Shown one piece after another: positions 7,295 to 14,152 of a stretch of DNA of 22,911 nt; positions within the stretch are counted from its first letter, which is position 1; every line of letters begins with the position of its first letter. The notes under the pieces are model-generated. The model made no database searches. It was not told the origin of the DNA and saw only the letters and a list, made by a program, of their open reading frames with translations. Source of the DNA: a virus; IMG/VR virus record IMGVR_UViG_3300047469_000056, positions 1-22,911 of that record; one strand, written 5' to 3'. Both the position numbers and the translations under genes were made by a program.

Positions 7295-7474
7295 ATGAAA
7301 AGCTATGAAATTAAATCGAAACTTCATGCGGCATATCGGGCTGGCTACCTGCTAGCCGTCTCATACGGGTTCGCCGGCTCAGAAGCAGACTTCGATAAAG
7401 ACTCGTTCTCCACTGACGAAGCAACTGATCTTATGCGTATCGATGATGAAACTTATGACTCGGAGGACAGGTGA
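7295..7474 (+). CDS. Small hypothetical ORF in frame with the preceding gene
   Basis: The ORF gives 59 residues: MKSYEIKSKLHAAYRAGYLL, an AVSYGFAGSEADFDKDS segment and an acidic end DDETYDSEDR. A run of G at 7283-7289 may serve as a weak ribosome binding site for the ATG at 7295. It is in the same frame as the gene ending at 7276 with only TAG between them, so it could equally be the C-terminal half of a TAG-readthrough product. No family recognised. Confidence 0.5.
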   Translation: MKSYEIKSKLHAAYRAGYLLAVSYGFAGSEADFDKDSFSTDEATDLMRIDDETYDSEDR

Positions 7475-7818
7475 TGAGATACATAGGTAAGCCTATTGAG
7501 GTCGCCCAGATTCTCGAAGACTACCGATACAACTCCCAAGATATATACGACCCCATAATTGAGATACGAAGTGACGGAAAGGGAGGTTGGTTTCCTAATG
7601 GCCCAGGATGTGGAAATGAGTACGTCTTCTTCCTTGCCAGGGCGTTCTACGATGCCCTACATGCCCTTGAAGAGGTGGAGATGCATGAGGGACACCAAAT
7701 GTTCTCTATAGAGGATCTGAGTGGCCTAATCACGGCCAACCTTAGGCGGTGGGGTGCAATAGATCTTCAGGACGAGCTTTACCCTCTATACATGGGCGAG
7801 GAAGACGTAAATGGCTGA
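7474..7818 (+). CDS. Hypothetical early protein, WG-end paralogue 3
   Basis: ATG at 7474 follows GGAGG (7462-7466) at good spacing; a GTG one codon upstream is an alternative. The 114-residue product opens MRYIGKPIEVAQILEDYRY and contains ARAFYDALHALEEVE and LITANLRRWGAID, the same helix-plus-WG layout as the two genes upstream, with an extended N-terminus and C-terminus. The function is unknown. Confidence 0.65.
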   Translation: MRYIGKPIEVAQILEDYRYNSQDIYDPIIEIRSDGKGGWFPNGPGCGNEYVFFLARAFYDALHALEEVEMHEGHQMFSIEDLSGLITANLRRWGAIDLQDELYPLYMGEEDVNG

Positions 7819-8167
7819 CGTGGATCTCATGCACTGCTTTCGTCGCGCCCTGAAGGATTGGGAAGAACTTCGCATAGGGGAGCATGAAGAATCTGACGAT
7901 GATAGCGAGGCCCCATGGGATGAGTTTTACGTCCGATGGGTGGAGGATCGCGTGGCATCTCTGATGAGGGACGCCGAAGAGAACGGTGTCGACCTTCCGG
8001 AGGTCAATGGTTGTGAATTCTCCCCGGAGATCGCGCTCAACCGTGCCGCTTACATTATCAGTCGTGGAACTGACGTCGATCGCGAGACCAGATGTATGGC
8101 GATCATGGCAATGCAGCTTTATGACTGGGCAATTGGTCGCCAGGGGGTGAGAAGTGGCAAATGCTGA
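7811..8167 (+). CDS. Hypothetical acidic early phage protein
   Basis: The product has 118 residues from an ATG overlapping the previous gene by eight bases. It is very acidic in the first half (EHEESDDDSEAPWDE) and helical in the second (ALNRAAYIISRG, AIMAMQLYDWAIGR). No motif recognised. It is the last unknown gene before the integration block. Confidence 0.6.
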   Translation: MADVDLMHCFRRALKDWEELRIGEHEESDDDSEAPWDEFYVRWVEDRVASLMRDAEENGVDLPEVNGCEFSPEIALNRAAYIISRGTDVDRETRCMAIMAMQLYDWAIGRQGVRSGKC

Positions 8168-8411
8168 TATTCCGGATTGGCTGACCGAGGAACACAAGAA
8201 GCGTCTTCGCCCACAAGAGCCAAGAATAAGGTTCCTTCGCCTTCCGGAGGTGTGCTCGGTGACGGGTCTGAGTCGTACACATGTATACCGACTACAGAGT
8301 CGCGGAGATTTTCCTAAAAGCATCAAGCTAGGCTGCATGACTACGGTGTGGGTTGAGTCCGAAGTCCAGACTTGGTGCCGCGAACGAATCGAATCATCGA
8401 GGTCGAAGTGA
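8154..8411 (+). CDS. AlpA/MerR-like excisionase-type DNA-binding regulator
   Basis: The 85-residue protein starts at GTG 8154. Residues 27-70 read FLRLPEVCSVTGLSRTHVYR, then LQSRGDFPKSIKLG and WVESEVQTW: the canonical AlpA pattern, a winged helix-turn-helix followed by the G-x-FP-x-x-x-xLG wing and a W-x-x-x-EV helix. AlpA proteins activate prophage excision genes or act as excisionases. Lying three genes upstream of the integrase in the same operon, it is a good candidate for recombination directionality factor or int regulator. That role is inferred. Confidence 0.85.
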   Translation: MANADIPDWLTEEHKKRLRPQEPRIRFLRLPEVCSVTGLSRTHVYRLQSRGDFPKSIKLGCMTTVWVESEVQTWCRERIESSRSK

Positions 8412-8554
8412 TGACTGTCGAATGGGATGAATTCATCGGCACACTTGATGGAAACCTAACATCTGACGAAATGAAGCGTCTATGGGATCTAATCAATGAC
8501 GTTGCAGAGAGAAGGCTTCGTGAGAAGTTTGGAGGTTCGGGCGATGAGCGATGA
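8411..8554 (+). CDS. Very small hypothetical protein
   Basis: The ATG at 8411 overlaps the AlpA-like stop. The product is 47 residues, MTVEWDEFIGTLDGNLTSDE followed by a basic-acidic helix (LWDLINDVAERRLREKFG). It overlaps the DUF4224-like start by 11 bases. No family is recognised; the coupling on both sides suggests it is translated. Confidence 0.55.
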   Translation: MTVEWDEFIGTLDGNLTSDEMKRLWDLINDVAERRLREKFGGSGDER

Positions 8555-8756
8555 CAAGCTCTGCCTGTCCCGAGAAGAAATCGCCGAGTTCACCAGGGCG
8601 CACACGCGCGCCCGCCAGTTGGCTTTCCTGCGTAACAACGGGATTCGGCACTACGTGGACAACAACGGCTGGCCTGTGGTGACGGTTGCTGCAATTGAGG
8701 GCATCAAGGCGGAATCACGCCAGCGCACGCCGTGGAAGCCGCACAAGGCCGCATAG
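8544..8756 (+). CDS. DUF4224-like small protein beside integrase
   Basis: GGAGG at 8531-8535 supports the ATG at 8544; product 70 residues. It contains LSREEIAEFTRAHTRARQLA, FLRNNGIRHYVDNNGWPVVT and ends RTPWKPHKAA. This is the DUF4224 pattern (L..eEi.elT......Q...L...GI.h......PvV), a small protein commonly found immediately upstream of phage integrases. Its end at KAA then TAG agrees with the normal family end, so TAG seems to be a true terminator here. If read through, only seven residues would be added before TAA at 8775-8777. The integrase ATG begins one base after the TAG. Confidence 0.85.
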   Translation: MSDDKLCLSREEIAEFTRAHTRARQLAFLRNNGIRHYVDNNGWPVVTVAAIEGIKAESRQRTPWKPHKAA

Positions 8757-8757
8757 G

Positions 8758-9777
8758 ATGGGACGACGCCCGAGTAACCCGAATGCCATCCCTCGCCTGA
8801 GGCTGCGTAAGCGCCCGTCAGGGGTGCACTATTACTACGACCACGGCGGCACACCGCGCCGGGAGGAGCCGCTTGGAACGGACTATGGGCTGGCAATCCT
8901 GAAGTGGGCGGCCTACGAGAAGAATCGGCACGCTCAAGAGGTTGTAGCCGAGGTCGTGACTTTCCGGCATGTCTCCGACCGCTACCGCGCCCTTGTTATA
9001 CCCAACAAGTCGCCGGCCACTCAGCGTGGCAACGAGCGAGAGCTACGCCAGCTCTTGGCGTTCTTCGATAGCCCGCCATGCCCGCTAGACGACATCCAGC
9101 CTCAGCACGTCCGCATGTACCTGAGCAGTCGGTCATCGGCACCAGTACGCGCGAACCGGGAAAAGGCCCTTCTGTCCCACATCTGGAACTTCGCCAGGGA
9201 TTATGGGTTCACCTCCCTCGCGAACCCTTGCGCCGGCATCAAGGGGAACAAGGAGCGAGCGCGGGAGATGTACGTCACGGACGGGGCATTCAAGAGTCTA
9301 TGGAACGAGGCCAGCCAGCCGCTACGGGACGCGCTCGACCTTGCCTACCTCACGGGTCAGCGGGTGTCTGACGTTCTCAGGATGAGCGATGGGGATGTGC
9401 GCGACGGGGCGCTAGAGGTGACGCAGGCCAAGACCAAGGCTCGCCTCCGCATATCGGTCACGGGCGAGCTTGCGGCATTGCTGGAGCGTATCGCCGAGAG
9501 GAAGCGCGGGTATGCCATCCATGCCCTGCGGCTGATCGTGGACGAGCGAGGGAAGCCCCTGACCTACGCCAAGCTCCGAAAGCGATTCGACGATGCCAGG
9601 ATTGCCTCTGGCGTGGACTTCCAGTTCCGTGACCTTCGGGCCAAGGCGGCATCCGACAAGGCCGATTCCAGTGGGGATATCCGGCAGGCTCAGAAGCAGC
9701 TAGGCCATACCTCCGTGGTGATGACAGAGGCTTATGTCCGGTCAAGACGAGGGGCGAAAGTCAGCCCCACGAAATGA
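8758..9777 (+). CDS. int: Tyrosine-family phage integrase
   Basis: The 339-residue protein begins MGRRPSNPNAIPRLRLRKR, the N-terminal arm-binding style of phage integrases; the in-frame ATG at 8686 lies inside the previous gene and is not used. A core-binding SAM-like region spans roughly 65-150 and the catalytic domain 165-335. Catalytic residues are Arg202 (TGQRVSDVL), Lys at 225 or 227 (VTQAKTK), Arg294 in FRDLRAK, His317 (QLGHTS) and Tyr326 (TEAYVRSR). The first position of the usual HxxR box is Arg291, a variant I recall from related phage integrases. The enzyme inserts phage DNA at a tRNA; the matching tRNA-Leu fragment starts 64 bases downstream. Confidence 0.96.
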   Translation: MGRRPSNPNAIPRLRLRKRPSGVHYYYDHGGTPRREEPLGTDYGLAILKWAAYEKNRHAQEVVAEVVTFRHVSDRYRALVIPNKSPATQRGNERELRQLLAFFDSPPCPLDDIQPQHVRMYLSSRSSAPVRANREKALLSHIWNFARDYGFTSLANPCAGIKGNKERAREMYVTDGAFKSLWNEASQPLRDALDLAYLTGQRVSDVLRMSDGDVRDGALEVTQAKTKARLRISVTGELAALLERIAERKRGYAIHALRLIVDERGKPLTYAKLRKRFDDARIASGVDFQFRDLRAKAASDKADSSGDIRQAQKQLGHTSVVMTEAYVRSRRGAKVSPTK

Positions 9778-9779
9778 CG

Positions 9780-10010
9780 ATTGCGGAACGGATCAGGAAT
9801 TGCGGAACGAAATGGCTATGGCGAATACCCTCGCAGCCCTTGGTGCCCGGAGTGGGACTCGAACCCACATACCCTTACGGATGAGGGATTTTAAGTCTGT
9901 CGTGAAATGGCCGTACAAAGCCGTTTATGGACCATTCCTGTTCCGATTACATAGCGATTTCATGATATCCATATCCCTTGTTTTAGGATGCCAAGGAAAT
10001 ATTGCGGAAC
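9780..10010 (+). repeat. Three direct copies of ATTGCGGAAC around the attachment core
   Basis: Exact copies of ATTGCGGAAC occur at 9780-9789, 9799-9808 and 10001-10010, all in the same orientation. Two lie between int and the tRNA fragment and one lies on its far side. A degenerate inverted form (GTTCCGATT) lies at 9940-9948. Short direct repeats on both sides of a core are the usual layout of integrase arm-type binding sites in attP. Direct observation of repeats; function inferred. Confidence 0.8.
9841..9897 (-). other. Attachment-site core: 3' part of tRNA-Leu(UAA)
   Basis: On the minus strand the sequence reads from the anticodon loop ACTTAAAATCCC through a long variable arm, a T arm GTGGG-TTCGAGT-CCCAC (9852-9868), the acceptor strand TCCGGGC and an encoded CCA (TGG at 9841-9843). 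The anticodon is UAA, so the target is a class II tRNA-Leu. The 5' half is missing: no GCCCGGA acceptor strand or D arm is found upstream on this strand. A phage-borne 3' tRNA fragment beside int is the expected attP core; if the window is an integrated prophage with permuted order it could instead be an att end. Confidence 0.9.
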
Positions 10011-10288
10011 TACTTTCCGCCCTCATGCGGCATCCGATGCCTGCCCTTGGCCGGAGCAATCCGGTGGTGGTTGTGATGGGCCCATCGCTCCACGAACTTC
10101 TTGGCCTGAGCTTCGGTGCGGACGTAGGCACCAACGGCCGCCTCATCGTCATTCCCGTGCGGGAAGATGCTGATCCGCCACCGCCCATCCCGGAACGCCG
10201 TCTGTGTCACGTAACCGAACAGGGACTCACACCAGTAGGCGAACTGGGCGGCTCCCTCAACGCTTGGCGGTTTCCAGTAGACGGGCAT
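9983..10288 (-). CDS. Small hypothetical late protein (last gene of late module)
   Basis: From ATG at 10288 the frame gives 92 residues to a TAG at 10010-10012. If TAG is read as Gln, as elsewhere in this module, it continues nine more residues (including the Gln; QFRNISLAS) to TAA at 9983-9985, for 101 residues. The product has MPVYWKPPSVEGAAQFAYWC, FGYVTQTAF and an aromatic/His-rich C-terminal half. I do not recognise it. The extension runs through one of the ATTGCGGAAC repeats, so either end point is possible; under the standard code the gene ends at 10010. Confidence 0.6.
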
Positions 10289-10297
10289 GGCGACATC

Positions 10298-10783
10298 TTA
10301 CGCCCGGCTATCGGCCACCGTGATGTTCTTGAAGGCCGTAGCAAGGGCAGCATCCGTCACGGTGACGCGGTACACGCCGGAGGCCGCACTACCCTGGGGC
10401 GGGTTGCCGGCACGCGCAAAGGTCGTGCTCTGACCGCTTGGTGTACCGAGGGTGTACGTGCTGCCGCTGATGTTGGTCCATGCGTAGGTGTACGGAGGCG
10501 TGCCGCCGCTCGGGCTAGCGAAGCCGGTCCCGAAGATGCTACCCGTACCAGGCCAGCTATCGCCGCTTACATCGTTGGCATTGACCGACAGCGGACCGAC
10601 ACGGGTTGCCCCGTAGAAGTTTGTCAGGCCGATGGCTCCGGAGGTGGGCACGCCTGCGTTAGCTCCGGTATTCGCCACCCACGTACCGCCACGGTAGAAG
10701 GAGGTCAGTCCCGTACCGCGAGGGGCGAGGAATTCGTCCTAGATACTCTGAAGCGATATCGCCCCGCTGGCCGGAAGGGTCAT
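10298..10783 (-). CDS. Tail/fibre-type protein with Ig-like domain; one in-frame TAG
   Basis: The ATG at 10783 overlaps the fibre stop as TAATG. The N-terminus MTLPASGAISLQSI-TAG-DEFLAP is the classic 'LPASGxISLxxI..E' opening of phage structural proteins, including the SFYRGG element, and is found only if the TAG at 10739-10741 (codon 15) is read through; Gln fits. Later comes GGTPPYTYAWTNISGS ... GVYRVTVTDA, an Ig/PKD-like beta-sandwich pattern around residues 90-155. Product 161 residues, stop TAA. Probably a virion surface or fibre-associated protein; inference from domain and position after the tail fibre. Confidence 0.82.
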
Positions 10784-12039
10784 TACTTGCCCTCCAGAGC
10801 CCGTACGCGGGCCGCCAAGCCGATCACTGCCTCAAGGGCCAGCATTGCCTTGTCCACGCCGAGAACGCCGCTATCGTCCTCATAGACGTACTCGGGGGCC
10901 ACCTCGCGAACCTCATCAGCGATCACGCCAAGGTCAGGGCGGCTGTCCTTCTTCCACGTAAAGGAGACGAAGTTCAGCGAGTCGGCAAGATCCTGACGCG
11001 CCTTCCGCTTCTTGACGTACTTCTTCAGGCGGCGATCCGACGTGGCGATGAAGTTCGGACCTGTCCAGACGCCCGTGACCGTCGTGTTGCCCGTCGTGGC
11101 GCTGATGGTGATGGTGTCACCAAGGCCGCCATTGAAGAACAGGCGGGCTGACCCCGTCGTGTAGTACCACTGGGCAGTGGCACCCGAGTTTGTACGATCG
11201 GCGAACGTGAATCCGCAGCCGCCACCATCCACTGCCACCTGATTGTGGACCGTGACCTGACCGCTAGAGGTGATGGCACCCGAAGTCACCAGCGTGGATG
11301 CGTTAATGGCCGTCAGGTTGACGGTTGCCAGCCCTTCGTGGACGAGGCGGTTAGCGACGGCGCCCGCAGACCAGCCACCCACCTTCCACGCGTTGTCCGT
11401 ATCAATACCGAGGTAGGAGGCAAAGGCACCTGTTCGGTTGAATTCGAGGAAGGCCGCATTGGCGCCTGATGCACCAACCACGGCAACCTTGCCCAGCGAG
11501 GCGGTAGCCGTTGCCATGCCGCCCGACGTAGGTGCTGTCGTGACCTTGCCGGTAAGTGTGCCACCGACAAGGGGGAGATAGGCCGCAAGGACCGTCGTCA
11601 GGTCGGCAATATCGGCCGAGGCAATCTTCGATCGCGGCCCCGTCATCCGCCAGTTGCCGGACCCAAGGCTGCGGAAGGTGAAAACGTCCCCCGCGGCTGC
11701 CGTGATATTTGCGGCATTCGGAAGGACAATGGCGGTAGAGTTGGTAATGACGGCACCGGCCGACTGGAAAACTACCTCGCGCTTGATACCGGGAGGGGTC
11801 GTGCCGAAGCTGGTAATCGCGGCCGAGCCGGTGACGATGACGGACTCGGCATCAGCGGTTCCCAGATCCGTCGTCGAAGCCGATGCGAGTGTGGCCGAGG
11901 CAAGGGCATTCGTGGACCGGAGAATGGCCTACACGGCCCGCAGGTAGTCGTCCAGGCTGTTACCAATAGCGTCCGACCCCGCAGGGCTGTTACTAGCCGG
12001 AAGGGTCGCCAGATCGGACATTTTAGACGGAACGGGCAT
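10783..12039 (-). CDS. Tail fibre/spike with C-terminal S74 intramolecular chaperone; one in-frame TAG
   Basis: The 418-residue product starts at ATG 12039 behind GAGGTG. The N-terminus has PAGSDAIGNSLDDYLRAV followed by TAG at 11929-11931 (codon 37), then AILRSTNAL; Gln fits this helical virion-anchor region. A beta-rich central part includes YLPLVGGTLTG and VTSGAITSSGQVTVHN. The end is a peptidase S74 chaperone: ATSDRRLKKYVK (Ser334), FTWKKDSRPDLGVIADEV, YVYEDDSGVLGVDKAMLALE and a terminal helix. This domain trimerises the fibre and then cleaves itself off at the Ser of SDRRLK. The gene follows the ejection genes, as expected for a podovirus receptor-binding protein. Confidence 0.92.
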
Positions 12040-12062
12040 TTCCACACCTCAGAGGGTTAAGC

Positions 12063-12260
12063 ATGCTGTTATTCATCAAGATATTTGGCGGATTCATCAT
12101 AGCTCCGCTCGTCACGGTGCTTTTGTATGGCACCGCCCGGCTTGTCGCGATGGCCGTCGCCAAATGGATGCCAGAGTGCGGGCTCAAAAGAGCCCTACTC
12201 ACCGATACAGAAACGAAGAAGCTGGCTTACATCCCGCCTGCGAGCAAGCCGCGACGCTGA
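12063..12260 (+). CDS. Small membrane protein on the opposite strand within the late module
   Basis: The 65-residue product MLLFIKIFGGFIIAPLVTVL continues through YGTARLVAMAVAKWMP and ends with the basic tail PPASKPRR. It has one transmembrane helix. The layout (hydrophobic helix, ARL...A..MP...LKR.L) is reminiscent of tiny membrane proteins in other phages. AGAGGG lies just upstream of the ATG. Its last 34 bases overlap the end of the ejection-protein gene on the other strand, and it contains no TAG. A lysis or exclusion role is possible but unsupported. Confidence 0.65.
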   Translation: MLLFIKIFGGFIIAPLVTVLLYGTARLVAMAVAKWMPECGLKRALLTDTETKKLAYIPPASKPRR

Positions 12261-14152
12261 TTCACTTGCGGGGCCGCTGTTGACTGACCGAGCAGACCGG
12301 CACTCATGCCCAGATTTTGCAGTAAAGCACTCTTGGTGGCCGGATCGATGGTCGGATCACGCAAGACCTTAGCCAGTACTTGTGGCGAACTATTTAGTCC
12401 CTGGAAGGCTCGTGCAGCACCAACCGCAAACCCCGCAGCGGGAAGATGAGTTGCTCCACCGGCTCCAAGTAGCCCATAGGCAGCGAGCCTCTCAGGTGTT
12501 CCGCTATTCGGAATGCCGTCCTTAAGGAACTGCTGTCCAATTGCAGCAAGCTCGGCAAGATCGCCCCCGCGACCGGATGCTACAGCCTCCTTCTTTGCGC
12601 CAGTCGCCGTTACTCGACCGAGTAGAGCGGCAGGACTGATATTTCCGTTTACCTGGTCCTTGGTGACGAGGTCACGAATTGTCTTTAGGTTGCCGTATTG
12701 CTGATTTGCCTGCCGCCACGCCGCCTGGTCTGCCGGGGAAATTGAATCATCAAGGGCAGAGGAGAGAATGCCGCGGATCTAGCCGGCATAGTTGCCCTTC
12801 TCACCACCGGACCGCGCAATTTGCCCGAGCTGGGACTGGACCGACTGAAACGCCGTGCCAGGAAGCAGCCCTTCCTGGGTAGCCTGTTTCTGGATTCGGC
12901 CGAGAAGGCTGGTGACGGCACGAACACTGTCATCGCTACCCGTCTCCGTGGCTTCACCGAGAATGCCGGCAAGCTTATCCTTGACCCCATTCAGATCAAT
13001 GGTGTTGCGCGATGTGATGTCGTCGTAAGTGGCTCCAATCCGCTTCTTAGCAGCTGAGTACAGGGCCGGGGTTATGGCATCAGCGTCCTCACCGATGGTC
13101 GAAGCCACGGCACGATTAAACGCTTTTTGCTGGTCGGCCCCGATGCGGCCTGCTCCGCTGAAGGGCACCTTTGCGCTAACTGAATCGAGCGTCTTGCTGA
13201 TCCTACTGTCAGATACCTAGCTCGCCTTGAGTGGGATGCCGTAGTCCTGAATGGCCGTCTTCGCGAGAGCTGCGGCCTCTGGCGTAGCCTTGGACATAAG
13301 GTTTCCAGCCACCCATCCAGCAGTTCGACGTGCCACCTGACCGCCACCGGCGATAAGCCCGCGGCCGCCTACGCCAGCACCAGCACCGATGGCTGCATTG
13401 AGTAGGCGGTCACTCTCGTCCTGTCCGGAAGCCAACGGCTGCATAGCCCCTTGCGCAGCTCCGGACATTGCTGTTCCGCCGTAGCCTTCCGGAAGCACTC
13501 CGCGGGCCATGCCAGCTCCCTTGAGCGCAGTTCCCGCAGCCACGGCCTGAAGGGCTTGGCCTGTGATGTTGCCGAGCAAGCCCGACTTCGTCTTCATGAG
13601 GGCGGCATCACTGGCGTTAACCTAAGACTGCTGTTCTTTCAGGTCTCCATAGGTTTCCGCCAGTGGCTTTCCGACAAGGTCGGGGGAGCCCGTAATCTGC
13701 GCAGCCACACTAGTTGGGAGCGTGGCTAGTCTCGCAAGGCCAACCCCAGACTGGGCCATGCCTCGCATATTGTCTAAGACTGATTTCCCTGCTCCGGCTT
13801 CAAAATTTGATACGCCTGGAGACTGACCTATGCCAGTGTCAATTCCGGCGACACTGAGGTTACTGCCACTCTCTGCCGCTGAATTATGGTACGCCGCCAA
13901 TTCTTCCTGTGTCGGACCGCGCAGAGTCGCGCCCTGTGCACGAAGACCACGAAACAGGGCTGTAGATGCTTCGTCGTCGCCTGCTGCGCGGGCGCGGTAG
14001 AAAGCCTGCGCTAGCGCCTCAGGGTCATACTGAGTGGCCGCTTGGGAAGGCTGCGCCTAGTTAATCGCTCCCTGGAGCACTGCGACCGCCTACTAGTCAC
14101 CAGAAGACTAGGCATTGGCTAGTGCAGCCTGAAGCTGTTCAATGGTCGCCAT
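12227..14152 (-). CDS. Large ejection-type internal virion protein; seven in-frame TAG codons
   Basis: ATG at 14152 overlaps the previous TAA as TAATG. A single frame runs to TAA at 12227-12229, 641 residues, if TAG is sense. The TAGs are codons 15, 20, 21, 32, 177, 312 and 458 (14108, 14093, 14090, 14057, 13622, 13217, 12779). The start reads LQAALANA-TAG-SSGD-TAG-TAG-AVAVLQGAIN-TAG-AQPSQ, a helix where Gln is natural. Later parts are Ala/Gly-rich and amphipathic (GNITGQALQAVAAGTALKGA, AIGAGAGVGGRGLIAGGG) with long helices, typical of podoviral DNA-ejection proteins. No TGA or TAA interrupts the frame. The ejection role is inferred from composition and gene order. Confidence 0.9.
14090..14095 (-). 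other. Tandem TAG TAG codons inside the ejection-protein gene
   Basis: Codons 20 and 21 of the gene starting at 14152 are adjacent TAGs, in the context SSGD-TAG-TAG-AVAVLQ. Two more TAGs lie at codons 15 and 32. Translation past this point needs efficient amber decoding. Confidence 0.95.

Noticed and set aside
7742-8338. 198-residue leftward ORF
   Set aside because: It is antisense to coupled rightward genes, including the clear AlpA-like gene.
9841-9897. A functional tRNA gene, possibly the amber suppressor
   Set aside because: The 5' half (acceptor strand, D arm) is absent and the anticodon is UAA for Leu, not CUA.
9905-9926. Weak hairpin AAATGGC / GCCGTTT as a bidirectional terminator between converging modules
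   Set aside because: It has only seven pairs including a wobble and no U tract on either side; not enough to call.
9734-10885. 383-residue rightward ORF across the attachment region
   Set aside because: It runs through the tRNA fragment and antisense to three late genes whose products are recognisable; low-complexity Arg/Gly composition marks it as a shadow.
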